Positions 52,147 to 62,407 of a stretch of 64,000 nt of DNA are shown here, piece by piece. The stretch covers positions 4,340,001-4,404,000 of the forward strand of contig JADKAF010000001.1 in assembly GCA_016719295.1 (NCBI GenBank), given 5' to 3'. Numbering within the stretch: position 1 is the stretch's first letter; each line of letters opens with the position of its first letter. The DNA is from Planctomycetota bacterium. GTDB lineage: Bacteria > Planctomycetota > UBA1135 > JADKAF01. The notes below the pieces were generated by a model that saw only the letters and a program-made list of their open reading frames with translations, ran no database searches and was not told the DNA's origin. The position numbers were made by a program, and so were the translations under genes.

Positions 52147-52984
52147 CGTCGTCGAGCCTCCGCTCGAGCTCGCGCGCGAAGAGCAGCGGGCGCTCGCTGC
52201 GGCGCAAGGGAGAGAACACACGCGCGCGACGCAGCGCGTCGAAGTCGAGCTCGGCGTCGACGTTCGCCGGATCGAGCCCTTCGGCTTGCGCCGCCGGACG
52301 ACCGAAGGGGGTCAGGACGCGCGAGCCGCCGGAGAAGAGCACGCCGTCCTCGAAGCCGACGCGATTGCAGTAGAGCGCGTAGGTCTGGAAGAACATGGAC
52401 TGCGCGATGAGCAGGTGGCTCCACGCGCGCGCACTCGAGACCTCGGCACCTTCCTCGCTGACGCCTCGACCGGGCGCCGCCGAGGGGCAGATCAGCGCAT
52501 CGCAGTCGTCGAGGAAGTAGAGGAAGCCCGAGGTGAAGTGCCAGGAGTCCTCGCAGATCGAGATGCCGAAGCGACCGAGACGCGAGCGCACCGGGCGCCA
52601 GCTCCGGCCCGCCGCGAAATAGCGCGCCTCCTCGAAGAGCCCGTAGGTCGGCAGGTAGACCTTGCGATGGCAGTGCAGGAGAGCGCCTTCCTCGAGGAAG
52701 AGCGCGCTGTTGTAGAAGCGGTGACCCGAGCCTTCCTCCACCAGGCCACAGACCACGGAGATCCCGCGCGCGGCGTCGCGCAGCGGTGCCAGCTTCGCGT
52801 CGTCGACCCGCAGCGCGAGGTCCTCGGTGAGATCGCGGAGGAAGTAGCCGGTCAGGCTGAGCTCGGGGAACACGAGGAGCTCGATGCCCTCCGCGCGTGC
52901 GCGCTCGATCGCCTCCAGGTGGAGCGAGAGGTTGGCCTCGAGATCGCCGAGGATCGGCGCGATCTGCGCGAGTCGGACGCGCAC
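52121..52984 (-). CDS. Nitrilase-superfamily amidase, probable glutaminase half of NAD synthetase
   Basis: 287 residues from the GTG at 52984 (GGGAG 7 bases upstream). It starts 2 bases after the MoxR stop. The nitrilase catalytic triad is intact: Glu41 in FPELSLTGY, Lys108 in HRKVYLP, Cys144 in ICEDSW. The sequence style (RLAQIAPILGDLEAN; VCGLVEEGSGHRFYNSALFLEEG; YGLFEEARYF) is that of the N-terminal glutaminase domain of glutamine-dependent NAD synthetases. Its 3' end overlaps nadE by 26 bases. In many bacteria these two halves are fused; here they are separate genes. Confidence 0.88.
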   Translation of the reverse strand: MRVRLAQIAPILGDLEANLSLHLEAIERARAEGIELLVFPELSLTGYFLRDLTEDLALRVDDAKLAPLRDAARGISVVCGLVEEGSGHRFYNSALFLEEGALLHCHRKVYLPTYGLFEEARYFAAGRSWRPVRSRLGRFGISICEDSWHFTSGFLYFLDDCDALICPSAAPGRGVSEEGAEVSSARAWSHLLIAQSMFFQTYALYCNRVGFEDGVLFSGGSRVLTPFGRPAAQAEGLDPANVDAELDFDALRRARVFSPLRRSERPLLFARELERRLDDDADPAAER

Positions 52985-52986
52985 GC

Positions 52987-53994
<1,008 letters not shown>

Positions 53995-54097
53995 GGGCGC
54001 TCCGCCGGAAATGCGGGGCGCGTTCCGGCCGTCTGGCTTTATCATCCGGCCCCCCCGCGTGGCAAACGCGGGCGAACTCGTTCTCGGACCCGTCCCG

Positions 54098-55174
54098 ATG
54101 CGCGCCTCCGAACGCCCTCGACCGAGCCTGCGGCGCACTTGCGCGCGCTTCCTCGCACGGCTGCCGCTCGCGGCGCTGGTCGCTTGCGCGACGACGGAGA
54201 GCCCCCGGTCCGCCGTCGAGGAGGATCCGGTCTATCGTCAGGCTCGACTGGATCTCGGCGCCGAGCGCCCCCAGAGCGCGAGCGACAAGCTGGAGAGCTT
54301 GGTCCCTCGCTACGGAACGGATCCGATTCTCCTGCGTTGGCTCGGCCGCGCGCGCATCCTCGCCGGCAGGGGGCAGGCCGGCCGCGAGAACCTCCGCCAG
54401 GCGCTGGAGAAGAACCCCGCCGACTCGCAGGCGCGACTGTGGCTCGCCGACTCCAGCTTCGAGTCGGGCTCCGATCTCGATGCCGATGCCCGCGCGCAGT
54501 ACGAGCTCCTGCTCGCGAACGACCCCGAGAGCGAGCATCTCCTCAGGCGGCTAGCGGCGCTCTACCTGCGCGCCGGCGACGAGCGGCGCGCCTTGGAGAA
54601 GCTGGAGATCCTGCTCCGGAGATTGCCGCAGGACCGCGCGCTGCGGGAGGACGCGATCCTCGCAGCGGACGCCGCGGCGGATTGGCCGACCGTGGTGCGC
54701 CACGCCGAGGCGCACCTCGCGGCGCACGGCAGGAGCGCGGTGATCCTGCAGGCCGCCGCGCGCGGCAAGCTGGAGGGCGACCCGGCGAAAGCCTCTCCCG
54801 AGTCGCTGCAGGCCTGTGTCCCGATGCTCGGCGAAGCGCTGCTGCTCGAGCCCAGCGATCCCCAGCTCGCCTACGCGCTCGGCTTGGTCCACCTCCACCT
54901 GTCGAGGAAGGGCGGCGGCGCCCCCGAGCAGAACAACGCCGAGCGCTATCTGCGCCGCGCGCTGGACGCCGACCCGCGCCACCTCGACGCCGCCCAATCC
55001 CTCGCGGCGCTCTACGAGGACCAGCGCAATCCCCAGCGCGCGCTGGCGCTCCTCGAGCACGTGATGCAGGTGCTCCTCGAGCAGGAAGCCACGCAGACTT
55101 TGGGGCAGAACGAAGAGCGCATCCGCGTCGTTCGGCAACGCATCGAAGCCCTGACCGGGACGCGCAGCGGCTGA
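54098..55174 (+). CDS. TPR-repeat lipoprotein
   Basis: 358 residues from the ATG at 54098. A lipobox LVAC ends at Cys30 after a basic, hydrophobic leader, so it is a probable lipoprotein. The mature protein is a run of tetratricopeptide repeats (NLRQALEKNPADSQARLWLADSSFE; LEKLEILLRRLPQDRALREDAILAA; YLRRALDADPRHLDAAQSLAALYE). It probably binds partner proteins at the periplasmic face of a membrane. It is divergent from the MoxR gene. The kinase gene follows 35 bases downstream and is probably in the same transcript. Confidence 0.85.
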   Translation: MRASERPRPSLRRTCARFLARLPLAALVACATTESPRSAVEEDPVYRQARLDLGAERPQSASDKLESLVPRYGTDPILLRWLGRARILAGRGQAGRENLRQALEKNPADSQARLWLADSSFESGSDLDADARAQYELLLANDPESEHLLRRLAALYLRAGDERRALEKLEILLRRLPQDRALREDAILAADAAADWPTVVRHAEAHLAAHGRSAVILQAAARGKLEGDPAKASPESLQACVPMLGEALLLEPSDPQLAYALGLVHLHLSRKGGGAPEQNNAERYLRRALDADPRHLDAAQSLAALYEDQRNPQRALALLEHVMQVLLEQEATQTLGQNEERIRVVRQRIEALTGTRSG

Positions 55175-55209
55175 TCCGGGCACCTCGGGCTCCGCCGCTC
55201 TGCCCGAGC

Positions 55210-58200
55210 GTGAACCGCAGAACGGATTCCGCATCGAAGGAAGCGGCCGGTTCCCGCACCCGAGCGGCTACCAAGGGTGCCGCCGCGCCTAGAAGGACGC
55301 TGGACGCCACCTCCGTTCCCCCCGCCGTGTCGACCACCGAAGAAGATCTCACCCTCGAAGAGCCTCTCGACCCGCGGGTCGAGGAGGCTTTCGGGGAGTT
55401 CCTCGAGCAGAGGAACCGGGGCGCCGCGGAGGATCCGCTCGAGTTCCTGGCGCGCTACCCGACGATCCAAGAGGAGCTGCGCGCCTGCCTGCGCGGGATC
55501 GGAGTCGAGATCCCCGACGCGGCTCGCCGACCCGATGGGCTCGAGCACATCGGCCCGTATCAGCTCGTGCGCGTGATCGGCCGCGGCGGAATGGGCGTGG
55601 TCTACGAGGCGCGCGGGCCGGAGAGCGACCTGCGCCTCGCGCTAAAGGTCCTGAACGCGAACCTGCGCGGACAGGGTCGCACGGCGAAGCGCTTCGAGCG
55701 CGAGGCCGAGACGCTGCGCACGCTCGAGCACGAGAACATCGTGCCGGTGCTCGACGCCGGCGTGGACGGCGAGCTGCTCTATTACGTGATGCCGCTCGTC
55801 GAGGGGCGCTCGCTCGACCGCGTCCTCGAGGACATGCGCCATCGCGATGGTCGCGCGGGGCCGCCCGAGCTCTCCGCGGAGGAGACCTGGTACGGCGACG
55901 ACCGGGAGAGCACGACCCGCGGCTCGAGCGAACGCACTCCCGAGCCGAAGCGCGACGAGAGCCCGCGCGCACCGCGCTCGGGGCGCATGGACCCGCGGCG
56001 CCGCGCGGACATCATCGAATGCCGCAACACGGCGCGGCTCTTCATCGAGGTCTGCGACGCGCTGCAGCACGCGCACTCGCGCAACATCATCCATCGCGAC
56101 ATCAAGCCGGCGAACCTCATCCTCGATCACGAGAATCGCCTGCGCATCACCGACTTCGGCCTGGCGAAGCGCCAAGACGCGCCCTCCGTCACGCAGTCCG
56201 GCGACTTGATCGGCACGCCGATGTACATGTCGCCCGAGCAGGCGATGGCGAAGCGCATCCCCGTCGATCACCGCACCGACATCTACTCGCTCGGCGCCAC
56301 GATGTACGAGTGCCTCGCGTTCACGCCGCCGTTCGAGGGCAGCACGACGGCGGAGGTGCTACGCCAGGTGATCTCGAAGGAGCCGGTGCGCCTCGCGCGC
56401 CACAACGCGAACGTGCCGCTGCCGCTCGAAGCCATCGTTCACAAAGCGCTCGAGAAGGACCCCGATCGCCGCTACCAGAACGCGGCGCTGATGGGCCAGG
56501 ACCTGCAGCGCTACCTCGCGGGTCGCCCCGTCGAGGCGAGCTTCCCCTCCTGGCCGAAGCGCATGCTGCGGCGCGCGCAGCGTCAGCCGCTGCAGACCGC
56601 GGCGATCCTCCTGGCCATCCTGGCGGCGATCTCCGTGAGCGGCTGGTGGTTGATCCGCCAGATCCGCAGGAACGACCCGCGCCAGGTCTTCGCTCGCCAG
56701 ATGGAGAGCATCGACACGGCCCTGCAACGCGGAGCCTTCGGCAGCGCCGAGGAGACCCTGCTCGGGGGCTGGCCCGACGTCGAAGATCGCCCCGTCGACG
56801 TGCGCGCGCGTCTGGGAACGCTGCTCTGGCGGACGCGGCGCGACGCCGAGGCCTATCGGGAGCTGCGTCGCGCGGGCGACTCCCTGGTCGCTCATCCCCT
56901 CGCGCTGCGCTTGCGCCTCGCGCTGCACGCGATGCACGGCGCCTACAGCTCGGCCCGCGAAGACCTGGAGCGCTGCCGGGCTTCGATCTCCTTCGATCCG
57001 GATGCAGCGCGCCTCGAATGGATCGGCGCACTTCTCTCCGGCGCTTGGGATCACACCGAAGAGCTCGTGCAACGCCTCGAGCGACAGAGCCCCGAGCACG
57101 CCGTGCGGCCGAGGCTCTGGCTCGATGTCGAGCGCGGTCGCCTCGCCGAGGTCGGCGCGGTGCTCGAGCCCATGGAAGAGCGCTATCCCGGCAGTTCGGG
57201 CCTCGCGTGGCCGCGCTGGCTCGAGCGCCGCGGAGAGGTCGAGCGCGCGAGCGAAGCGCTGAGGCGCTTGCTCTCCGAGCGGCGCCTCTATCGCGAAGAG
57301 CAGGAGATCGCGCAGCTCTGGCTCGGCGACGCGCTGCTCCGCGCCACACCGCCGCGCGCCGAGGAGGCGAGCGAAGCGCTGCGCCAAGCGGTCGATGCGG
57401 GCATCGGCTATCCCGCGCGCGTCGCGTTCGCATCGGCCCGCCGCGCGGCGCGAAAGCCGTCCTCGGAGGAAGCCGACTTCCTCCTCCAGCGACTCGAGAG
57501 CGAGTACCCCGATCTCGCGCTCGCGCGCCGCGTGCGCGCGCAGGTGCAGCTCGATGCGGGGATGATCGTGAACGCGCGGCGCAGCTTCGATCGCGCGCTC
57601 GACGCCGATCCGGCGGATCCGCGCACGCGCTGGGTAGGCATCTGGATCGAGCTCTGCGAGCCCTCCGGGCGCGGCGACCTGCGCACGGCCTCGGCGCTCC
57701 TCGCGCCGATCGCCGCGCTCCCGACCGAGACCGCGAGCGTGCTGTTCTGGGGTGCCGCGATCGACGCTCATCTCTGGAGCGCGACGCCGCCGATGGCGAC
57801 CACCGTCGTCGAGGATGCGTATGGGCGGCTCGGCGCGCTCGACCCCGAGGGAATCGACGGGCGCGTGCAGGCCTACCGTATCGCGCTCTCGAGCTGGCTG
57901 CATCTACTCGATCCCGAGCGGCCCGCGATCGCGTGGTCCGGTCGAGGCGAGCGCGTCGAGTGGACGCTCGAGGGCGAGCGCTTGCGCGCGCTGCCGTTCG
58001 CGGAGCGCCTCGCGCTCCTGCGCTGCAGCACGCTGCTCGCCGAGCGTCTTGCGGCATTCGAGGAAGCGGAGTTCTTGAGCGAGCAGACCGCCCAGCTCAG
58101 CAATGCGTGGCTCGATCGTTTCGCGGCGGCGCGCATCGCGGCATGGCGCGGACTGCCCCAAGCGAGCTTCGCGCTCACGGCGCTCGCGGCCGAAGCCGGC

Positions 58201-58494
58201 AGCGCGACCGAGCCGAACGTGCGCGCGCGCGTGATCGAGCTCTGGGACGAAGCGCAGCGCCTGCGCGCTCCTCGTGCCGCGGAGCGCGACGCTTTGAAGC
58301 AGCGCCGCAACGACCTCCTCCAGCACCCGCTCTCGGAGCACGAGCTGGCGCTCCTCGCGCTCGCGGAATGCGAGTGGCTCGCGCGCTTCGGCGAGAACGT
58401 CGAGGCGCGCACGCGCGCCGGGCAGATCGGCTCGCCGAGCTGGTTCCATCGACCGCTAGCGCTCGCGCTGCGACGCTTCGGCGAAACGCGCTGA
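55210..58494 (+). CDS. Membrane serine/threonine protein kinase with periplasmic TPR-like domain
   Basis: 1094 residues from a GTG at 55210; a GTG at 55327 (1055 residues) is an alternative. A lead helix (FGEFLEQRNRGAAEDPLEFL) precedes the kinase domain. Gly-rich loop GRGGMG at 124-129, Lys146, HRDIKPANL from 295 and DFG at 315-317 are all intact, so it should be active. A charged insertion of about 50 residues (217-266, with several Arg/Glu/Ser) separates the hinge from the catalytic loop. A membrane helix lies at 463-485, and more than 600 residues of TPR-like helices follow outside. It probably couples envelope signals to cytoplasmic phosphorylation. Confidence 0.87.
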   Translation: MNRRTDSASKEAAGSRTRAATKGAAAPRRTLDATSVPPAVSTTEEDLTLEEPLDPRVEEAFGEFLEQRNRGAAEDPLEFLARYPTIQEELRACLRGIGVEIPDAARRPDGLEHIGPYQLVRVIGRGGMGVVYEARGPESDLRLALKVLNANLRGQGRTAKRFEREAETLRTLEHENIVPVLDAGVDGELLYYVMPLVEGRSLDRVLEDMRHRDGRAGPPELSAEETWYGDDRESTTRGSSERTPEPKRDESPRAPRSGRMDPRRRADIIECRNTARLFIEVCDALQHAHSRNIIHRDIKPANLILDHENRLRITDFGLAKRQDAPSVTQSGDLIGTPMYMSPEQAMAKRIPVDHRTDIYSLGATMYECLAFTPPFEGSTTAEVLRQVISKEPVRLARHNANVPLPLEAIVHKALEKDPDRRYQNAALMGQDLQRYLAGRPVEASFPSWPKRMLRRAQRQPLQTAAILLAILAAISVSGWWLIRQIRRNDPRQVFARQMESIDTALQRGAFGSAEETLLGGWPDVEDRPVDVRARLGTLLWRTRRDAEAYRELRRAGDSLVAHPLALRLRLALHAMHGAYSSAREDLERCRASISFDPDAARLEWIGALLSGAWDHTEELVQRLERQSPEHAVRPRLWLDVERGRLAEVGAVLEPMEERYPGSSGLAWPRWLERRGEVERASEALRRLLSERRLYREEQEIAQLWLGDALLRATPPRAEEASEALRQAVDAGIGYPARVAFASARRAARKPSSEEADFLLQRLESEYPDLALARRVRAQVQLDAGMIVNARRSFDRALDADPADPRTRWVGIWIELCEPSGRGDLRTASALLAPIAALPTETASVLFWGAAIDAHLWSATPPMATTVVEDAYGRLGALDPEGIDGRVQAYRIALSSWLHLLDPERPAIAWSGRGERVEWTLEGERLRALPFAERLALLRCSTLLAERLAAFEEAEFLSEQTAQLSNAWLDRFAAARIAAWRGLPQASFALTALAAEAGSATEPNVRARVIELWDEAQRLRAPRAAERDALKQRRNDLLQHPLSEHELALLALAECEWLARFGENVEARTRAGQIGSPSWFHRPLALALRRFGETR

Positions 58495-58520
58495 GCCGCC
58501 TCGTGCGCCCCTGCGCGAGC

Positions 58521-59936
58521 TCATCCGCCGGTGGCGGCGGCGATGACGCGCGCGAGCTCGAGCCCGAGGAGTTCGAGGCCGCGCGGATTGGGATGCACGA
58601 ACTCATTCGCGAGCAGCAGCTCTCGCCACCCGAGCGACCACGCCTCGGCATCGAGGATCGGCGCGTCGAAGCCCTGGCCGGCCTCGAGCGCGACGCGCCG
58701 GTAGAGCAAGTAGTTCAGCACTTCCGGCGAGCTCCGGAGGTAATCGAGCTCCACGAAGCTGAGCTCGTAGCTCAGCGCGTTCCCCGGAATCGGCAGCGCC
58801 CAGGTGAAGATGCCGTCGCCGGCGACCTCGTCACCACAGGCACCGTCGTCACGCCCCGGCAGTACCACCGCCACGCGCTCCTCCCGCGCGACCTCGAAGG
58901 CGACGAGCACTGGCTCGCGCAGCCCGCGGAAGCGCAAGCGCACCGTCGGTGCCCCGCGGTGCGCGCGCAGCGTGAGCGGCAAGAACTCCGCGGGGCCGCT
59001 GCGCTGGAGCTCGCGCTCGAAGAGCGCCGCCGTCGCGACATGCAGCGCGCCTTCCTCGCGCGCCAGATCATGCATCGTCTCGCGCAGGTAGCCGTTCGGG
59101 ATCGCGAGGTCGAGGACGATCGCGCGCGCTCCGCGCGCGTGCACGGCCCGAATCATGGTGCGCAGGTTCGCTGCGAAGCGCTCGCGCGGGATCCGCGGTC
59201 GGACGACATCGTGCGAACGCTGCGGATGCGAGTGTAGCCAGAGCACGCGATAGAGCGCGGAGAACGAGCTCAGGGCTTCGTGCGCGGGCAGCCAGCCCGG
59301 AGGCGGCACCGCGCTGAGCCAGTCGTCCTCGCGACGCCTCGTGAGGAATCCGTCGTTGTAGCCGAAGGCGATCACGACGAGCTCGAAGCTCTCTTTCGCC
59401 AGCTCCCCGAGCACGAGCTGACGCCCTTGCTCCGAGGTGTAGCCCATGACGCCGAAGTTCTTCGCACGGATCGCGCGCGCGGGGAGCTCACGCGCGAGCG
59501 CGTCGGCGCAGCGGAGCGGATAGGTCTCCGCGTCGTCGACGTAGAAGCCCATCGTCGAGGAATCGCCGAGAAAGGCGATGCGCAAGGGCGGTCCGTCACC
59601 CGCCTCTAAGGACGGCGCGCGCCGCCCTTCGGCATCGGTGCGGATCCGCCCGGACCAATCGCCGCGCTTCGGCCCTTCGGCCCAGCTCAAGTCGAGCCCC
59701 GGTCGGAGGCGGAAGCGCAGGCGCCCGTCGGGACGGATCAGCCGCTCCACGAAGCGGGCATCGGGGTCATGCTCCGCGCTGGGCTCGAACGCGATGCGAG
59801 CGACCAGCTCGCCGAGGAGCAGCCCCGCAAGGACCCCGCAGAGCAGCGCAAGGAATCGCGGTCCGAAACGCCCGCGACGGCGAGAGGATCGATCTGCCCC
59901 TGGCCGGGCTGAGTTCGGTGAGCGAAGATCCGTCAT
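58521..59936 (-). CDS. Membrane-anchored SGNH/GDSL hydrolase
   Basis: 471 residues from the ATG at 59936. A basic N-terminus and one membrane helix (26-46) place the rest outside. Block I is GDSST (124-128), block III is AFGYNDG, and block V is EFVHPN, with Glu where Asp is more usual. Between blocks III and V a beta domain is inserted (about 320-410), with GDEVAGDGIFTW-type calcium-loop motifs as in choice-of-anchor domains. It probably removes acyl groups from a surface polysaccharide. Divergent from the sigma-factor gene, 13 bases between starts. Confidence 0.85.
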   Translation of the reverse strand: MTDLRSPNSARPGADRSSRRRGRFGPRFLALLCGVLAGLLLGELVARIAFEPSAEHDPDARFVERLIRPDGRLRFRLRPGLDLSWAEGPKRGDWSGRIRTDAEGRRAPSLEAGDGPPLRIAFLGDSSTMGFYVDDAETYPLRCADALARELPARAIRAKNFGVMGYTSEQGRQLVLGELAKESFELVVIAFGYNDGFLTRRREDDWLSAVPPPGWLPAHEALSSFSALYRVLWLHSHPQRSHDVVRPRIPRERFAANLRTMIRAVHARGARAIVLDLAIPNGYLRETMHDLAREEGALHVATAALFERELQRSGPAEFLPLTLRAHRGAPTVRLRFRGLREPVLVAFEVAREERVAVVLPGRDDGACGDEVAGDGIFTWALPIPGNALSYELSFVELDYLRSSPEVLNYLLYRRVALEAGQGFDAPILDAEAWSLGWRELLLANEFVHPNPRGLELLGLELARVIAAATGG

Positions 59937-59949
59937 CGGAGGATTCCCG
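59937..59949. promoter_or_regulatory. 13-bp divergent gap; promoters must lie inside the opposite genes
   Basis: The ATG of the SGNH gene (59936, minus) and the ATG of the sigma gene (59950, plus) are only 13 bases apart. That gap is mostly the sigma gene's GGAGG Shine-Dalgarno. Each promoter therefore has to overlap the start of the other coding sequence. Confidence 0.6.
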
Positions 59950-60597
59950 ATGGAGCGCGACCCGCTGAAGACGCTGGAGCTGCTGAATGGCGCACGCGAA
60001 GGGCGCCAGCAGGACTTTACTCTGCTCTTCGAGCGCTATCGAGAGCGCCTCGCGACCGTGCTGCGGCGCAAGATGGACGATCGCCTGCGCCGCCGCATCG
60101 ACCCCGAGGACGTCGTCCAGGAGACCTTCTCCGACGCCTTCGCCGACCTCTCGGCGTTCACGTACCGCGGCGAAGGCTCGCTTTATCGCTGGCTGCTCAC
60201 CATCGCGCTGCGGAAGCTCGCCGACGGCAAGCGCTTCCACCTCGGCACGCTGAAGCGCGCGGCCCGCGGTGAGCGCTCGCTGCAGTCGCAAGTCGGCGAT
60301 GGGAGGGACGGCGGGGTGGAGCGGGGAGACCTGATCGCCGGCAAGGGTCCGACCCCGTCGGTCGTGGTCTACCAGAAGGAGCGCGACGAGATCGCCGAGG
60401 AGATCCTCGCCGAGCTGCCCGAGGATTACCGCACCGCGATCCGCCTCTCGATCGAGGAGGGTCTGCCGCTCGCCGAGGTCGGCGCGCGCATGGGCCGCAG
60501 CGCCGAGGCCGCGCGCAAGCTCGTGACGCGCGCGGCGATGGCCTGCGAGAAGATCCGCAAGCGCCGCGGCCTGCCGCCGCGCGCCTCCGATTCCTGA
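59950..60597 (+). CDS. RNA polymerase ECF-type sigma factor (planctomycete-like)
   Basis: 215 residues from the ATG at 59950 with an excellent GGAGG. Region 2 is visible in RRRIDPEDVVQETFSDAFADL with FTYRGEGSLYRWLLTIALRKL, the long-loop form common in planctomycetes. A charged spacer at about 95-140 precedes region 4 (LPEDYRTAIRLSIEEGLPLAEVGARMGRSAEAARKLVTRA). No anti-sigma gene is adjacent; the kinase with the ExLxRxP lead two genes upstream is a possible partner. The araB-like gene follows 33 bases on. Confidence 0.87.
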   Translation: MERDPLKTLELLNGAREGRQQDFTLLFERYRERLATVLRRKMDDRLRRRIDPEDVVQETFSDAFADLSAFTYRGEGSLYRWLLTIALRKLADGKRFHLGTLKRAARGERSLQSQVGDGRDGGVERGDLIAGKGPTPSVVVYQKERDEIAEEILAELPEDYRTAIRLSIEEGLPLAEVGARMGRSAEAARKLVTRAAMACEKIRKRRGLPPRASDS

Positions 60598-60630
60598 ACG
60601 CCTCGAGCGCCCCGACCCGATCTCGCGAAC

Positions 60631-62265
60631 ATGAGCCAACGCCTCTCGCTGGGCCTCGACTTCGGGACCGAGTCCGTCCGCGCGCTGCTGCTCGACCTCG
60701 CCGATGGGCGTGAGCGAGCGGTCGCCGCCGAACCGTTCCCCCACGGCGTGATGGACGACGTGCTCGCGCGGAGCGGCGCGAAGCTCCCGCCCCATTTCGC
60801 GCTGCAGAACCCGCGCGATTACATCGAGGCCGCCGGACGCGCCACGCGTCGCGCGCTGCAGAGCGCCGGAGTCGATCCGAGCGCCGTGATCGGGATCGGC
60901 ATCGACTTCACCGCGTGCACGCCGCTGCCGCTCGATCGCCGTGGCGAGCCGCTCTGCTTCGCTCCCGAGTTCGAGCGCGAGCCCCACGCGTACGTGAAGC
61001 TGTGGAAGCACCACGGCGCGATCTCCGAGGCCGAGCACATGAACCGCGTCGCGCGCGAGCGCGGCGAGAGCTTCCTCGCGCGCTACGGCGGCACGCTCTC
61101 CAGCGAGTGGCTGCTTCCGAAGCTGCTCGAGATCCTGCGCGCCGCACCCCACGTCGCGGCGGCCACCGCGCGCTTCGTCGAAGCTTCCGATTGGCTCGTC
61201 GAGCGCTGGACCGGGCAGCGCATCCGCGGGGCGTGCGCCGCGGGCTACAAGGGCCTCGTCGATGCTCGCGGCGCGCATCCGAACGGCGCCTATCTCGAGG
61301 CGGTCGATCCGCGCTTGCCCGCGGAGCTCGCGCGGCTGGTGCCGGCCGATCCGCTGGTTCCCGCCGGAGTGGTCGCGGGCCTGCTCGGCGAGCGCGGGGC
61401 GGCCGAGCTCGGTCTCCTCCGCGGCACGCCCGTCTCCGCTCCGATCATCGATGCCCACGCGGCCGTTCCGGGCTGCGGCGTCGGACGCGCGGGAACGCTC
61501 GTCGCGATCCTCGGCACCTCCGCCTGCCACATGCTGCTCGGCGAGCGCGAGGTCTCGGTCGCGGGGATCCAGGGCGTCGTGCGCGACGGCATCCTGCCGG
61601 GGTTCTTCGGCTACGAAGCGGGACAGGCCGGCTTCGGCGATCTCTTCGGCTGGTTCGTCGAGCGCTTGCTCGGACGCGATGGCAGCGCGTTCGCCGAGCT
61701 CGAGCAACGCGCCGCCGCGCTGCTGCCCGGACGCCACGGGCTGCTGGCGCTCGATTGGTGGAACGGCAATCGCTCGATCCTGATCGACCCCGAGCTCAGC
61801 GGGCTGATCGTCGGCCTCGATCTCTCGACGACACGTGAGCAGATCTACGCGGCGCTTATCGAAGCGGCGGCCTTCGGTACGCGGCGCATCCTCGAGAACT
61901 TCGAGGAGCACGGCCTGCGCTGCGACGAGGTACGCGCTTGCGGTGGCATCGCCGTTCGCAGTCCGTTCGTCGTGCAGACGCTCGCGGACATCACGGCGCG
62001 CACGTGGACCGTGATCGACGCACCCGAGACCTGCGCGCGCGGCGCCGCGCTCTGCGGAGCGGTAGCGGCCGGACGCGAGCGCGGCGGGTTCGCGACCATG
62101 GCCGCGGCGCTTCAGTCGTTGCCGGAACCGCCGCTGCGACGCGTGACCCCGCGCGCCGAGGCGCGAGCGAGCTACGACGCGCTCTACGCCCTCTGGCGCG
62201 AGATCCACGATCACTTCGGCGTGCGCGCGAAGCACTTGATGCACGCGCTGCGCCAGCTGCGCTGA
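60631..62265 (+). CDS. araB: Ribulokinase
   Basis: 544 residues from the ATG at 60631. FGGY carbohydrate-kinase motifs: DFGTESVRALLLD in the N-terminal ATPase fold, the GIDFTACTPLPLD strand, ILGTSACHMLLG in the second half and DWWNGNRSILIDPELSG. GTSACHM and the DWWNGNR motif are typical of AraB, so L-ribulose is the likely substrate. No araA or araD is nearby, and it sits directly behind an ECF sigma gene, with which it may be co-transcribed. Confidence 0.87.
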   Translation: MSQRLSLGLDFGTESVRALLLDLADGRERAVAAEPFPHGVMDDVLARSGAKLPPHFALQNPRDYIEAAGRATRRALQSAGVDPSAVIGIGIDFTACTPLPLDRRGEPLCFAPEFEREPHAYVKLWKHHGAISEAEHMNRVARERGESFLARYGGTLSSEWLLPKLLEILRAAPHVAAATARFVEASDWLVERWTGQRIRGACAAGYKGLVDARGAHPNGAYLEAVDPRLPAELARLVPADPLVPAGVVAGLLGERGAAELGLLRGTPVSAPIIDAHAAVPGCGVGRAGTLVAILGTSACHMLLGEREVSVAGIQGVVRDGILPGFFGYEAGQAGFGDLFGWFVERLLGRDGSAFAELEQRAAALLPGRHGLLALDWWNGNRSILIDPELSGLIVGLDLSTTREQIYAALIEAAAFGTRRILENFEEHGLRCDEVRACGGIAVRSPFVVQTLADITARTWTVIDAPETCARGAALCGAVAAGRERGGFATMAAALQSLPEPPLRRVTPRAEARASYDALYALWREIHDHFGVRAKHLMHALRQLR

Positions 62266-62407
62266 GCACGCATCTCGAGCGCTGGAACAGTTTTCCATCC
62301 CTCGGATGCGGGTCTCCTCCCCCGCAGGAGCCGATAGCACGACCAGCAGCGCGCGCCCGCGCGCCGCGGCGCTCTAGCGGTTCCAAGTTCTCCGAGGGAA
62401 GGTCTTC

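Noticed and set aside
59950..62265. Arabinose utilisation operon
   Set aside because: Only a ribulokinase-like gene is present. No araA, araD, transporter or AraC regulator is seen within the window.
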